The notes below the pieces were generated by a model. That model saw only the letters and a list, made by a program, of their open reading frames with translations. It had not been told where the DNA came from and did no database searches. 64,000 bases of DNA from Terrabacter sp. Root85 (lineage in GTDB: Bacteria; Actinomycetota; Actinomycetes; Actinomycetales; Dermatophilaceae): the NCBI RefSeq assembly GCF_001429185.1, contig NZ_LMIW01000008.1, forward strand, positions 1,184,759 through 1,248,758, written 5' to 3'. A program made the translations under genes and the position numbers. Shown piece by piece: positions 32,872-43,999 of this stretch. Position 1 is the stretch's first letter. Each line of letters opens with the position of its first letter.

Positions 32872-35490
32872 CTAGATGGCCCCGACCTTCTGCAGCCGGT
32901 TGAGCGAGAACCACCCGAACGGGATCGGCAGCCAGTAGGTCGCGAGCCGGTAGAGCAGGACGGACGAGACGGCGGTGCCGCTGTCGACGCCGATGGAGAT
33001 GAGCCCGAACGACATCGCGGCCTCGATGCCGCCGAGGCCACCGGGCGTCGGGACGGCCGAGCCGACGATGGCGCCGGCGAAGTAGACGACCGCGATCGAT
33101 GCGACGGGCGCATCGGCACCGAAGGCCCTCGTGGCGCACACGAGCGCGGCGACGAACGACATGTCGAGCAGGAGCGCCCCGGCGAGCAGCTGGGTGAGCT
33201 TGGCTGGATGCTGGAGGACGGCGAGGACCTGCGGGACGGCCGACTTGACCTGCGGGAGCACGCGGTCGGTGAGCAGGGCCCGGACCTTGGGCAGCGCGAG
33301 CAGCCCGAGGGCGAGGATGACGACGACGAGGATCGCCGCGACGAGCACCGGGGACGGGCTGAACGAGACCGCCGGGCCGGTGCCGGCCAGGACACCGGAG
33401 ATGACGAGCAGGACGAAGTACGAGCAGAACTGGGCCACCTGCGCGACGCCGACGCTGGCACCGGCGATCGTCGGGGACAGGCCGGAGGTCTGCAGGTAGC
33501 GGGTGTTGAGCGCGATGTTGCCGACGGCCGCCGGGGCGACGAGGCCGCTGAACGCCACGGCGAGCTGCGTCATGTAGGTCCGGATGAACCTGAGGTGGAT
33601 CTGGACGGCGCCGGCGAGCGCGATGGAGGCACCGGCGAAGGTGGCGGCCGCGAAGAGCAGCAGCAGGGCGGCCCAGCGCCAGTCGGCCGTGCTGACGACC
33701 TGGCCGATGTCGACCTGGGCCAGCTGCGTCAGGAGCAGGTAGCCGGCGATGCCCCCACCGAGCAGGGTGACGACGCCGCGCGCCGAGATGCGACGCAGCT
33801 GGACGGGCTCGACGGCCTCTGCCTTGGGGCGCAGCGCGACCAGCCGCTCGCGCAGCTCCCCCATGACCGACTTGGACTCCTTGAGCGCCACCCGCGCGTC
33901 GGGACTCAGGGCGACCGGCTGGAGCACCGGAACGGCCCGAAGGACGGCGTCCTCGCCGAGGGCTGCGACGGCCGAGTCCACGGTCCGCTCGGGGCCGACG
34001 GCCAGTGCCACGGTCGTGAGCAGCTGGGCGAGGTCGATGCGCAGGCTGATGTCGTCGGCCGCGACGTCCCCGCTGCCCAGCCGGGACAGGGCGACCCGCC
34101 CGTGGTCGTCGACGAGTATCGTCGACGGTCCGAGCTGCCGGTGCACGAGGCGACGTCGGTGCAAGGTGGCGGCCAACCGCCAGATCGCGGCGAGCCGGGC
34201 GTCGTCGAGGTCCCCGTCGACCTCGGTCAGCGGGGTGCCCCGCGGTTCGTCGTAGGCGATGACGGCCGAGAAGGGACCGACCTCGGACACGGCGACCGGC
34301 CGAGGGGCACGGATGCCGGCGTCGTGCAGGGCCAGACCCATCAGGGTCCGGTGCTCGATCTCGGAGCGCAGCGTCAGCGCCGGCGGTCGAGTGAAGCCGC
34401 TCCGCAGCCGCAGCACGCGCAGCAGGCGTCGACCCGAGGCGAGCCCGAAGGTGTCGCGGTCGATGACGTGGACGTCGAGCGTCCCGTCGTGGGTGGTCCC
34501 GATGTAGCGGCGGTCACCGGCGTCGTTGGCGTCGATGAGCTCGAGGCGGGTCAGGGGCACACCGCCCGCGACGAGCACCGCGGCGACCTCCACCCCGGGT
34601 GGACGGGTGGAGGTCACGCCGAAGGCGAGGCGGAAGGCGAGGCCGACGATCCAGCCGAGCAGGAGCGAGCTGACGAGGGCCGCGAGGGTCATGGCCCCCG
34701 AGAGCAGGGTCGTGACGAGCGTCGCGATGACGACGACCGTCGCGATCGGCGAGATCCACTTGCGGCCGGAGATGTCGGCGACGGTGAGCAGCGCGACCAT
34801 CGAGACGATGACGATGTCGAGCGGACCGGTGCGGCCCGTCGGGGTGGGTCGGGTCAGCACGTCGGTGACGAAACCGCCGTTGCCCGAGTGGACGAGCACG
34901 GCGAGGACGATGACGAGGACACCGCCGACGACAGCGGCACCGAGCGCCTGGATGAGCTGCATGGGGCGACGGCGCACGAGCAGATCCGCGCCCACGCCGA
35001 TCGGCAGGAGCAGGACGCCGATGCCGCTCATCCAGCCGAGCAGCGTGAGCAGCAGCCGGGGAAGCCCGCTCGTCGCATCGGTGAGGTCCTGCTCGACCGC
35101 ACCGCGCGTGCCCGAGGCGACGTCGGCCGCGACGAGACCGAGCACGAGCAGGACGACGGCAGCGGCCAGACGGACGCCGTCGGCGGGACGGCGCACCCGT
35201 TCGGGGATGGGCGGCTCGATGACCTCGACTCCGGGCAGCCCGTCGTCTCCGGCTGTGGCTCCGGCCCCGGTTCCGGCCTCGGTTCCGGCCTCGGTTCCGG
35301 CCTCGGTTCCGGCCTCGGCGACCGGCTCCCCCGCCGTCGCGTCGGCGCGCTCCTCACGCTCCCCGGTCTGGTCCTGCACGTGCTCCGCCGTCCGGCGCAT
35401 GGTCTCCCCCGTGGTGTCGTCCGATGCCTCGGCGGGTCCGGAGACGGCCCCGTCCGTGGGGGGCTGCGTCCTCTCCGAGTCGCCGGGCAT
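32872..35490 (-). CDS. Kinase-like/UPF0104 (AglD/MprF-type) membrane fusion protein
   Basis: This 872-residue protein has three parts. An N-terminal low-complexity segment with four Glu-Ala-Gly-Thr repeats precedes a first helical bundle. A central soluble region (about 370-580) resembles RIO/Bud32 kinases (RLVHRQLGPSTILVDDHGRVALSRLGSGDVAADD). A C-terminal eight-helix LPG_synthase_TM/UPF0104 domain carries PAAVGNIALNTRYLQTSG and TPGGLGGIEAAMSFG. The catalytic HRD and DFG motifs read HRQ and SRLG, suggesting a pseudokinase. UPF0104 proteins act as lipid-linked-sugar or lysyl-lipid flippases/synthases; substrate unknown. Start at 35490 is by fit. Confidence 0.8.
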   Translation of the reverse strand: MPGDSERTQPPTDGAVSGPAEASDDTTGETMRRTAEHVQDQTGEREERADATAGEPVAEAGTEAGTEAGTEAGTGAGATAGDDGLPGVEVIEPPIPERVRRPADGVRLAAAVVLLVLGLVAADVASGTRGAVEQDLTDATSGLPRLLLTLLGWMSGIGVLLLPIGVGADLLVRRRPMQLIQALGAAVVGGVLVIVLAVLVHSGNGGFVTDVLTRPTPTGRTGPLDIVIVSMVALLTVADISGRKWISPIATVVVIATLVTTLLSGAMTLAALVSSLLLGWIVGLAFRLAFGVTSTRPPGVEVAAVLVAGGVPLTRLELIDANDAGDRRYIGTTHDGTLDVHVIDRDTFGLASGRRLLRVLRLRSGFTRPPALTLRSEIEHRTLMGLALHDAGIRAPRPVAVSEVGPFSAVIAYDEPRGTPLTEVDGDLDDARLAAIWRLAATLHRRRLVHRQLGPSTILVDDHGRVALSRLGSGDVAADDISLRIDLAQLLTTVALAVGPERTVDSAVAALGEDAVLRAVPVLQPVALSPDARVALKESKSVMGELRERLVALRPKAEAVEPVQLRRISARGVVTLLGGGIAGYLLLTQLAQVDIGQVVSTADWRWAALLLLFAAATFAGASIALAGAVQIHLRFIRTYMTQLAVAFSGLVAPAAVGNIALNTRYLQTSGLSPTIAGASVGVAQVAQFCSYFVLLVISGVLAGTGPAVSFSPSPVLVAAILVVVILALGLLALPKVRALLTDRVLPQVKSAVPQVLAVLQHPAKLTQLLAGALLLDMSFVAALVCATRAFGADAPVASIAVVYFAGAIVGSAVPTPGGLGGIEAAMSFGLISIGVDSGTAVSSVLLYRLATYWLPIPFGWFSLNRLQKVGAI
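35269..35316. repeat. Four perfect 12-bp tandem repeats in coding DNA
   Basis: The unit GGTTCCGGCCTC occurs four times head to tail, preceded by a degenerate copy at 35257-35268. On the minus strand it encodes Glu-Ala-Gly-Thr repeats in the disordered N-terminus of the membrane fusion protein. The copy number should be variable by slippage without frameshift. Confidence 0.9.
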
Positions 35491-35595
35491 GGGCCAATCC
35501 TGCCTGAGGCGCGGCCCGAATGGCCGCAGCGTCGCCGCGCGGGCGTGCAGGCGCCCGGTGCGCCGACCATCAGGAAGCGGTGCGAGACTGACGCC

Positions 35596-36594
35596 GTGAC
35601 GGTCACCGACTCGTGGGACATGCCCCTGCGCACCAAGCTGCTCGCCCGCGTGCTGAGCCGCACCCGCGACGGTTCCCGGATGCTCTCCGGTGACGAGATC
35701 GCCCGCAGCAGAGCGTGGTTCGCCCCTGCGCGGCTGCCCTTCACGTGGGTCACGGGTCCGGTACCGTCCGGGGTCGAGATCGCGGAGACGACCTTCGCCG
35801 CCCGGGACGGCCACCCCGTCGCCGTCCGCACCTACCGTCCGAAGGACGCCGCGGGTGAGGCCCTTCCCGCACTGCTGTGGTTCCACGGAGGTGGCTGGGT
35901 GCTCGGCAACACGAGGGGTTACGACCCGATCTGCGCCTGGATCGCCGACCGCACCCGGGTGGCCGTGCTCAACGTGGACTACCGCCTCGCCCCGGAGCAC
36001 CGGGCACCCCAGGCCGCCCACGACTGCATCGACGCCACCCGCTGGGCCGCCTCCGACGCCGCCGGTGACGGCGTCCGGCACACCGGTCTCGGTCTCGCGG
36101 GCGACTCGGCCGGCGGCAACCTCGCGGCCGTGGCCGCCCAGGTGCTCCGTTCCGAGGGTGGTGCCGACGTCGCTTACGAGGCCCTCGTCTACCCGGCTGT
36201 CGACGCGACGATGAGCTCGCCGTCCGTGGCCCAGCACTCGGCCGCACCGATCCTCACCCGCAGCGACATGGACGCGTTCCTCGCGCACTACCTCGGCGAC
36301 GGCGACGACGCCCTCGACCCGCTCGACCCCCTCGTCTCACCGCTGCACGCCGACGACCTCACCGGACTGCCCGCCACGCTCGTCCAGACGGCCGACCTCG
36401 ACCCGCTCCGCGACGAGGGGACGGCCTACGCCGAGGCCCTCCGCGCAGCAGGCGTCGAGGTGCAGCACACCAACTACCCTCGGGTCCCGCACGGCTTCAT
36501 GAGCTTTCCCGGGGCCACCCGGGTCGGCGGCGCCGCTCGCGCGGAGCTCGCCCAGTGGGTCGCCCGGCACGCGCGACCGGGAACGGTCGGATAG
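35596..36594 (+). CDS. Alpha/beta-hydrolase (HSL family esterase)
   Basis: This 332-residue esterase/lipase has the oxyanion motif WFHGGGWVLGN, the nucleophile elbow GLAGDSAGGNLAA (Ser), the acid in LVQTADLDPLRDEG (Asp) and catalytic His in RVPHGFMSFPG. It lacks a signal peptide, so it is cytoplasmic. GTG start at 35596; the much longer open frame upstream is antisense noise. Natural substrate unknown. GAGACT 6 nt upstream is a weak -10. Confidence 0.9.
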   Translation: MTVTDSWDMPLRTKLLARVLSRTRDGSRMLSGDEIARSRAWFAPARLPFTWVTGPVPSGVEIAETTFAARDGHPVAVRTYRPKDAAGEALPALLWFHGGGWVLGNTRGYDPICAWIADRTRVAVLNVDYRLAPEHRAPQAAHDCIDATRWAASDAAGDGVRHTGLGLAGDSAGGNLAAVAAQVLRSEGGADVAYEALVYPAVDATMSSPSVAQHSAAPILTRSDMDAFLAHYLGDGDDALDPLDPLVSPLHADDLTGLPATLVQTADLDPLRDEGTAYAEALRAAGVEVQHTNYPRVPHGFMSFPGATRVGGAARAELAQWVARHARPGTVG

Positions 36595-36634
36595 TCTGCG
36601 AACGCACGCGAGTCTCGTGAGGGATGGTCTCGAA

Positions 36635-37624
36635 GTGAACGATGTCGTCGTGTTCAGCGGCTCGGCGCACCCCGCCCTGGCCGACCGGATCTGCTCGCAT
36701 CTCGGGGTGACCCGGTCCCCCGTCGACATCAAACGGTTCAGCAACGACTGCCTGCAGGCACAGCTGCTCGCCAACTGCCGCCAGCGCGACGTCTACATCG
36801 TCCAGCCGCTCGTGCCGCCGACGCAGGAGCACCTCATGGAGCTGCTCCTCATGATCGACGCGGCGCGTGGCGCCTCGGCGGCTCAGATCACCGCGGTCAT
36901 GCCGCACTACGCCTACGCCCGCTCCGACAAGAAGGACGCCTCGCGCATCTCCCTCGGCGGACGGCTCGTGGCCGACATGATCTCGACGGCCGGCTGCCAC
37001 CGGGTCCTGACCATGGCCCTCCACGCTCCCCAGGTGCACGGCTTCTTCTCGACGCCTGTCGACCACCTGACGGCGATCGGGGTCCTCGCGGACCACTTCC
37101 GCGACAACGACCTCGACAACTCGATCGTCGTCAGCCCCGACCTCGGCAACGCCAAGGTCGCGACCCAGTTCGCCCGCCTGCTCGGGCTGCCCGTCGCGGC
37201 CGGCTCGAAACAGCGGGTGGCCGACGACCGCGTCGTCATCGACTCGATCGTCGGCGACGTCTCGGGTCGCCGGGCGATCATCCTCGACGACGAGATCGCG
37301 ACGGGCGGCTCGATGCTCGAGCTGATGGACCGCCTCAAGGACGCCGGCGCGACCGAGGCCGCGATCGTCTGCACCCACGGCCTCTTCGCCGGCAAGGCCG
37401 TCGAGCGGCTGCGTGACCACCCCTTCGTCACCGAGGTCGTCACGACCGACACCGTCCCGGCGCCGGACGGCTGGCCCGAGCTCAAGGTGCGGTCGGTGTC
37501 GGCCCTCTTCGCCGAGGCGATCAGCCGCATCCACCACGGCCGCTCGGTCAGCTCGCTCTTCGAGGGCGTCGACCCCACCCACGCACCGCCGCAGGCCAAG
37601 CTCCCCTTCGACACGCCCTCATGA
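36635..37624 (+). CDS. prs: Ribose-phosphate pyrophosphokinase (PRPP synthetase family)
   Basis: This 329-residue enzyme would make PRPP from ribose 5-phosphate and ATP. Motifs: VVFSGSAHPALADRI, the flexible-loop region MPHYAYARSDKKDASRISLGGRLVADM, LHAPQVHGFF and the PRPP-binding DDEIATGGSMLELM. It differs from the housekeeping enzyme (usually FDPTNR-type motifs), so it may be a second, class-divergent synthetase. I prefer GTG at 36635, with AGGGA upstream, over GTG at 36617. It is coupled to the next gene by ATGA. Confidence 0.87.
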   Translation: MNDVVVFSGSAHPALADRICSHLGVTRSPVDIKRFSNDCLQAQLLANCRQRDVYIVQPLVPPTQEHLMELLLMIDAARGASAAQITAVMPHYAYARSDKKDASRISLGGRLVADMISTAGCHRVLTMALHAPQVHGFFSTPVDHLTAIGVLADHFRDNDLDNSIVVSPDLGNAKVATQFARLLGLPVAAGSKQRVADDRVVIDSIVGDVSGRRAIILDDEIATGGSMLELMDRLKDAGATEAAIVCTHGLFAGKAVERLRDHPFVTEVVTTDTVPAPDGWPELKVRSVSALFAEAISRIHHGRSVSSLFEGVDPTHAPPQAKLPFDTPS

Positions 37625-38019
37625 ACCGACCCGTCTGGTGGCGCCGCCCCGCGGTCGCGCTGCTCCTCGACGTCGTGCTCGTCCTCGTCTTCGCCGCGGT
37701 CGGTCGCGCGAGCCACGACGAGTCGAGCCCGGTGCTCGGCGTCCTGTCGACGGCCTGGCCCTTCCTCGTCGGGACCGGCCTCGGCTGGCTCGTCGTGCGG
37801 GTCGTGCGCCGGTCATGGCCGCTCGACGTCGCCCCCGGCGTGACCGTGTGGTTCGCGACCGTCCTCGTCGGCATGCTGCTGCGGCACGCGGTCGGGTCGG
37901 GCACGGCCGTCAGCTTCGTCGTGGTCGCCTCGGTCGTGCTGGCGCTCTTCCTGCTCGGCTGGCGTGCCCTCGGGGCGTATGCCGTCCGCCGCGCCCGCTC
38001 GTCACCGCGCCGCGCCTGA
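37621..38019 (+). CDS. DUF3054 family membrane protein
   Basis: This 132-residue protein has four predicted hydrophobic helices (ALLLDVVLVLVFAAVGRASH, WPFLVGTGLGWLVVRVV, TVWFATVLVGMLLRHAVG, FVVVASVVLALFLLGWRAL) and conserved Asp, Arg and His near helix ends, as in DUF3054. Function unknown. It is translationally coupled to the PRPP synthetase gene and followed by a strong terminator, so the two form a short operon. Confidence 0.85.
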   Translation: MNRPVWWRRPAVALLLDVVLVLVFAAVGRASHDESSPVLGVLSTAWPFLVGTGLGWLVVRVVRRSWPLDVAPGVTVWFATVLVGMLLRHAVGSGTAVSFVVVASVVLALFLLGWRALGAYAVRRARSSPRRA

Positions 38020-38050
38020 CCCCACCCGGCCCAGACCCGTCGAGAGGCCT

Positions 38051-38080
38051 CGTGTGGCCGGGACGCGTCCCGGCCACACG
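38051..38080. terminator. Bidirectional terminator between DUF3054 gene and arc
   Basis: Arms 38051-38064 and 38067-38080 form a perfect 14-bp stem closing with GC. It sits 31 nt after the DUF3054 stop and 15 nt beyond the convergent arc stop. Its outer arm (CGTGTGG/CCACACG) is the same as in the kamA terminator. Confidence 0.85.
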
Positions 38081-38094
38081 GCACACGCCTCGGG

Positions 38095-39858
38095 TCAGAG
38101 GTACTGGCCGGTGTTGGCCGTCGCGATGGACCGGCCCGGCTCGGTGCCGTCCTTGCCCTTGAGCAGCGTGCGGATGTAGACGATGCGCTCGCCCTTCTTG
38201 CCGCTGATCCGCGCCCAGTCGTCGGGGTTGGTCGTGTTGGGCAGGTCCTCGTTCTCCTTGAACTCGTCGACGCAGCTGTTGAGCAGGTGCTCGACGCGGA
38301 TGCCCTTCTGGCCGGTCGTCAGGAAGTCCTTGATCGCGAGCTTCTTGGCCCGGTCGACGATGTTCTGGATCATCGCGCCCGAGTTGAAGTCCTTGAAGTA
38401 GAGGATCTCCTTGTCGCCGCCCTGGTAGGTCACCTCGAGGAAGCGGTTCTCCTCCATCTCGGAGTACATTCGCTCGACGGCGGCCGTGATCATCGCCTCG
38501 ACGGTCGCGTCGCGGTCACCGCCGTTGACGGCGAGGTCGTGCTCGTGGAGTGGCAGCGACTCGGTGAGGTACTTGCTGAAGATGTCACGCGCGCTCTCGG
38601 CGTCGGGGCGCTCGATCTTGATCTTGGCGTCGAGACGGCCCGGTCGCAGGATGGCGGGGTCGATCATGTCCTCGCGGTTGGAGGCGCCGATGACGATGAC
38701 GTTGTCGAGGCGCTCGACGCCGTCGATCTCGGCGAGCAGCTGCGGCACGATCGTCGTCTCGACGTCGCTGGAGACGCCCGATCCGCGGGTGCGGAAGAGC
38801 GAGTCCATCTCGTCGAAGAAGACGACCACGGGCGTGCCGTCGGAGGCCTTCTCACGGGCCCGCTGGAAGATGAGCCGGATGTGCCGCTCGGTCTCGCCGA
38901 CGTACTTGTTGAGCAGCTCGGGGCCCTTGATGTTGAGGAAGTAGCTCTTCTCGGTCTGCTTGCCCGTGCGAGCGGCGACCTGGCGGGCGAGGGACGCGGC
39001 GACCGCCTTGGCGATGAGCGTCTTGCCACAGCCGGGAGGACCGTAGAGCAGCACGCCCTTCGGCGGCTTGAGCGCGTGCTCCTTGTAGAGCTCGGGGTGC
39101 AGGAAGGGCAGCTCGACGGCGTCCCGGATCGCCTCGATCTGGCCGGCGAGGCCACCGATGTCCTCGTACTCGACGTCGGGCACCTCCTCGAGGACGAGCT
39201 CCTCGACCTCGAGCTTGGGCACGACCTCGTGGACGAAGTTGGACCTCGGGTCGAGGGTGAGGGAGTCGCCGACGCGGAAGTGCTCGCCGAGCAGGGGCGT
39301 CGCGATGCGGCACACGCGCTCCTCGTCGCCGTGCGTCACGACGACGACGCGGTCGTCGTCGAGACGCTCCTTGACCGTGACGACCTCGCCCACGCGCTCG
39401 TAGCCGTGGACGGAGACGACGTTGAGGGCCTCGTTGAGCATGACCTCACGGCCGAGGCCGAGCTCCAGCTGGTCGACCGACGGGCTGATGGCGACGCGCA
39501 TCTTCCGGCCACCGGTGATGATGTCGATCGAGCCGTCCTCGGGCGGGTCGACGACGAGGCCGTAGGTGCTCGGCGGCTGCGCGAGACGGTCGACCTCCTT
39601 CTTCAGCGTGACGATCTGCTCGCGCGCGTCCTTGAGCGTGTGCACGAGGCGCTCGTTCTGGGACGACAGCGTCGACAGGCTCGTCTGGACGTGGGCCAGC
39701 CGCGCCTCGAGCTCACGGGTGCGCTGGGGCGAGTGTCGCGCCACCTGGCGCAGCGACTCGACCTCGGCGCGCAGGGCTGCGAGCTCGCGGTCCCCCGCTC
39801 CGGGGACTCCGGCGCCGGCGGCACCTTCGGGGTCTGGGTTGCGGACGTCATCAGACAT
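38095..39858 (-). CDS. arc: Proteasomal AAA ATPase ARC/Mpa
   Basis: Arc is the hexameric unfoldase that recognises Pup and feeds PrcAB. Domains over 587 residues: coiled coil (about 25-95), two OB folds, then AAA module with Walker [14 protein letters not shown], Walker [11 protein letters not shown], sensor 1 VIGASNRED and arginine fingers RPGRLD. The C-terminus ends Gly-Gln-Tyr-Leu, the penultimate Tyr docking into the proteasome alpha ring. Promoter: TAGGGT at 39901-39906 (minus strand), with GGAGG before the ATG. Confidence 0.97.
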   Translation of the reverse strand: MSDDVRNPDPEGAAGAGVPGAGDRELAALRAEVESLRQVARHSPQRTRELEARLAHVQTSLSTLSSQNERLVHTLKDAREQIVTLKKEVDRLAQPPSTYGLVVDPPEDGSIDIITGGRKMRVAISPSVDQLELGLGREVMLNEALNVVSVHGYERVGEVVTVKERLDDDRVVVVTHGDEERVCRIATPLLGEHFRVGDSLTLDPRSNFVHEVVPKLEVEELVLEEVPDVEYEDIGGLAGQIEAIRDAVELPFLHPELYKEHALKPPKGVLLYGPPGCGKTLIAKAVAASLARQVAARTGKQTEKSYFLNIKGPELLNKYVGETERHIRLIFQRAREKASDGTPVVVFFDEMDSLFRTRGSGVSSDVETTIVPQLLAEIDGVERLDNVIVIGASNREDMIDPAILRPGRLDAKIKIERPDAESARDIFSKYLTESLPLHEHDLAVNGGDRDATVEAMITAAVERMYSEMEENRFLEVTYQGGDKEILYFKDFNSGAMIQNIVDRAKKLAIKDFLTTGQKGIRVEHLLNSCVDEFKENEDLPNTTNPDDWARISGKKGERIVYIRTLLKGKDGTEPGRSIATANTGQYL

Positions 39859-39898
39859 CTCGGCCTCCTCAATCCGTCACTCGCACATAGTGACGATT

Positions 39899-39914
39899 CG
39901 ACCCTAACCCCGTG

Positions 39915-39915
<1 letters not shown>
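39899..39915 (-). promoter_or_regulatory. arc promoter element shared with pup
   Basis: The minus strand reads ACACGGGGTTAGGGTCG, with the -10-like TAGGGT at 39901-39906, 42 nt before the arc ATG and touching the trmI stop. The pup promoter has the same string with one G fewer. Confidence 0.5.
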
Positions 39916-41584
<1,669 letters not shown>

Positions 41585-41823
41585 GGTGCCTCCCTCCGGC
41601 CCGCTCGTCGGGCCCTGCGCCAACGGTGACGCGTCCGTGCCGGGCTCGCTGCCGAGCGCGCCACCCCTGTGGACGACCGGCCGAGCCGACGAGGGGGTGT
41701 GGACGGCGGACGGCATCGAGGCGCTCGCCGGGAAGACGAGCGTCACGGGACATGCCTCGGGAACCGCGCCCGACGGCATACGCCCTCGGCACCGGCATCC
41801 AGCGGCGACTTCGTGGACGCGCG

Positions 41824-42969
41824 TCAGCGACGACCGCGACGGGCCAGCTCGGCGCCGACGACCGCGTTGATGCGCTCCGCGCTCGCCAGCCCGCGGATGT
41901 CGCGGGTGGCCTCGTCGACGACGACGGCGAGCGAGAGCTCGCGATCGCTCATGACCCGGATGAGGTCGGTGAGCACGGCCTCCGGCGGCAGGGCGACGAC
42001 CCACGACGCCGGCTGGGCCAGCGTGACCGACGCGATCGCCGTGCGCGCCCGGCTGTCGACAGGCACGCCGGCCGCGGAGTCGGCGTCGACGACACCGAGC
42101 GGCCACCCCGTCGGGTCCGCTGCAGCCACCCACGCCCCGGAGGCCACCGCGGTCTCGACCTCGGCCACGGTCGCCGTGCCCGCGACGAGGGACAGCGGCT
42201 CGAGCACGTCGGTCGCGCGCCCGGCGGTCGCCTCGTGGATGTGACCGGCCCGGATCGCCCCCGTCGCGCCCTGCCAGAGGAAGAAGGCGATGGCGAACGG
42301 CCAGACGAGGTCGAAGATCTCGGGCGCCCGGCCCTCGGCGAGGGGACGCAGGGCGAACCACGCGACGGTCAGCACCGCGACGACGCGTCCGAGCCACCCC
42401 GCCGTGACGAGGCCGCGCCCCTTGCTCCCCGTGGCGCGCCACACGAGGGCGCTGACGATCTGGCCGCCGTCGAGGGGCAGGCCCGGGAGGAGGTTGAAGA
42501 CGCCGACGAGGACGTTGGCGAAGGCGACGATGCCGAGGAGGGTCAGGGCGGTCTCGTTCGTCGTCAGAGCCCGCAGGCCCCAGACGACCCCGGCGAGCGC
42601 GAGGTTGGACAGCGGCCCGACGACGGCGACGATGGCCGTCGTGCTCGGCGAGGTGCGGGTCGCGTCGTAGACGGTGTGACCGCCCCAGACGTCGGCGACG
42701 ATCCGGCTGACCGGGTGTCCTCGCCACCGGGCCGCGAAGGCGTGGGCAGCCTCGTGCACGAGCACCGAGACGAGCAGCAGCACGGCGTAGGCCGCGGCGA
42801 GCAGGTAGCCGTAGGACGCACCGCGGTCGGACCTCGACAGGTTGGGCCCGAAGACGACGACGATGAGCACGGCGATGACCGGCCAGGACCGACCGAGGTA
42901 GACCGGGGTCCCCGCTAGGCTGCCGATCCGCCACCCGTGGGAGGTGTCCGGGCGGGCGGGAGTGCTCAT
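41824..42969 (-). CDS. Site-2 protease (M50) with CBS domain pair
   Basis: This 381-residue membrane metalloprotease has the zinc motif VLVHEAAHAFAARW and the second motif NLLPGLPLDGGQI, bracketed by hydrophobic helices. A C-terminal cytosolic region resembles CBS domains (SLVAGTATVAEVETAVASG; VLTDLIRVMSDRELSLAVVVDE). Such proteases cut membrane-embedded substrates, for example anti-sigma factors; CBS domains may sense nucleotides. It diverges from the RecB-type nuclease gene. ATG at 42969. Confidence 0.92.
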   Translation of the reverse strand: MSTPARPDTSHGWRIGSLAGTPVYLGRSWPVIAVLIVVVFGPNLSRSDRGASYGYLLAAAYAVLLLVSVLVHEAAHAFAARWRGHPVSRIVADVWGGHTVYDATRTSPSTTAIVAVVGPLSNLALAGVVWGLRALTTNETALTLLGIVAFANVLVGVFNLLPGLPLDGGQIVSALVWRATGSKGRGLVTAGWLGRVVAVLTVAWFALRPLAEGRAPEIFDLVWPFAIAFFLWQGATGAIRAGHIHEATAGRATDVLEPLSLVAGTATVAEVETAVASGAWVAAADPTGWPLGVVDADSAAGVPVDSRARTAIASVTLAQPASWVVALPPEAVLTDLIRVMSDRELSLAVVVDEATRDIRGLASAERINAVVGAELARRGRR

Positions 42970-43074
42970 GGGCTCGACCCTATGCCCTGCCTGACCCGCC
43001 TCCCTGTGCCGGTCCCGTGCGTGGGCTGTGGGTGCCGGCCGTGCGGTGTCGGCCCCGCGGCATACAGTCGCCCC

Positions 43075-43914
43075 ATGGTTGCAGCGCTGTCCCCCAGTCG
43101 GGCCTCCGACTTCATGTCGTGCCCGATGCTCTATCGCTTCCGGGTCATCGACAAGCTCCCGTCGGCGCCCACGCAGGCGACGGCCCGGGGCACGCTCGTC
43201 CACGCCGTCCTCGAGCGGCTCTTCGACCTCCCCGCGACCGAGCGCACCATCGACGCCGCGGTGGGGCTCGTCCCCCAGGAGTGGGAGCGCCTCGCCGAGG
43301 AGGAGCCGGCGATGCTCGACCTGCTCGCCGAGCACGGCGGTCGCACCGACGAGTGGTTCGCCGGCGCAGCGACGCTGCTCCAGACGTGGTTCGGTCTCGA
43401 GGACCCGACGCGGCTCGAGCCGGCCGAGCGCGAGCTCTACGTCGAGACCGAGGTCGACGGGCTCGTCCTGCGCGGCTACGTCGACCGGCTCGACGTGGCC
43501 CCGGGCGGAGCGATGCGCGTCGTCGACTACAAGACGGGCCGCTCGCCTTCCGAGCACTTCGAGGCCAAGGCCCTCTTCCAGATGAAGTTCTACGCGCTCG
43601 TGCTCTGGCGCCAGCGCGGCGTCATCCCCAAGCGCCTCCAGCTCGTCTACCTCGGCAACGGCGAGATCGTCGCCTACGAGCCCGACGAGCAGGACCTGCT
43701 CGGCACCGAGCGCAAGGTCAAGGCGCTCTGGCAGGCCATCGAGCGAGCCGCGTCGACGGGTGACTGGCGTCCCAGCCCGAGCCGGCTGTGCGACTGGTGC
43801 GACCACCGCGCGCTGTGCCCGGCGTGGGGTGGCACTCCCCCGCCGCTGCCCGTCGACGCCGCCCAGCGCGCCGTCGACCCGTCCGTCACCGGGCTCGTCG
43901 AGCTCGACGCCTGA
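43075..43914 (+). CDS. RecB-family (Cas4-like) PD-(D/E)XK exonuclease
   Basis: This 279-residue nuclease begins LSPSRASDFMSCPMLYRFRVIDKLP and has GTLVHAVLERLF, the catalytic VVDYKTGRSP and a C-terminal cysteine set (RLCDWCDHRALCPAW). With the N-terminal Cys these would bind a 4Fe-4S cluster. It corresponds to Rv2119 adjacent to trmI in mycobacteria. No CRISPR array is nearby, so a DNA-repair role is likelier than spacer acquisition. TACAGT ends 6 nt before the ATG (leaderless) and overlaps a CGGCATAC octamer. Confidence 0.92.
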   Translation: MVAALSPSRASDFMSCPMLYRFRVIDKLPSAPTQATARGTLVHAVLERLFDLPATERTIDAAVGLVPQEWERLAEEEPAMLDLLAEHGGRTDEWFAGAATLLQTWFGLEDPTRLEPAERELYVETEVDGLVLRGYVDRLDVAPGGAMRVVDYKTGRSPSEHFEAKALFQMKFYALVLWRQRGVIPKRLQLVYLGNGEIVAYEPDEQDLLGTERKVKALWQAIERAASTGDWRPSPSRLCDWCDHRALCPAWGGTPPPLPVDAAQRAVDPSVTGLVELDA

Positions 43915-43931
43915 CCCCACTCGACGACCGA

Positions 43932-43969
43932 GCACGTATGCCGCCGGGCGGGCCCGGCGGCATACGTGC
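43932..43969. terminator. 18-bp inverted-repeat terminator built from two GTATGCCG octamers
   Basis: Arms 43932-43949 and 43952-43969 are perfect inverted repeats of 18 bp separated by 2 nt. Each arm carries one octamer (43936-43943 and 43958-43965) in opposite orientation. It lies between the convergent nuclease and aminotransferase genes and can end both transcripts. Confidence 0.88.
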
Positions 43970-43999
43970 GCCCTTGGCGTCGGCTGGAGGCGAGAGCCT

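Noticed and set aside
30982..36594. A single forward open frame of about 1870 codons
   Set aside because: It is the antisense shadow of dop and the membrane fusion gene in GC-rich DNA; only its last 332 codons (esterase) have family motifs.
43075..43914. Cas4-like nuclease as part of a CRISPR system
   Set aside because: No CRISPR repeats or other cas genes are in the window; synteny with trmI matches the housekeeping RecB-family gene.
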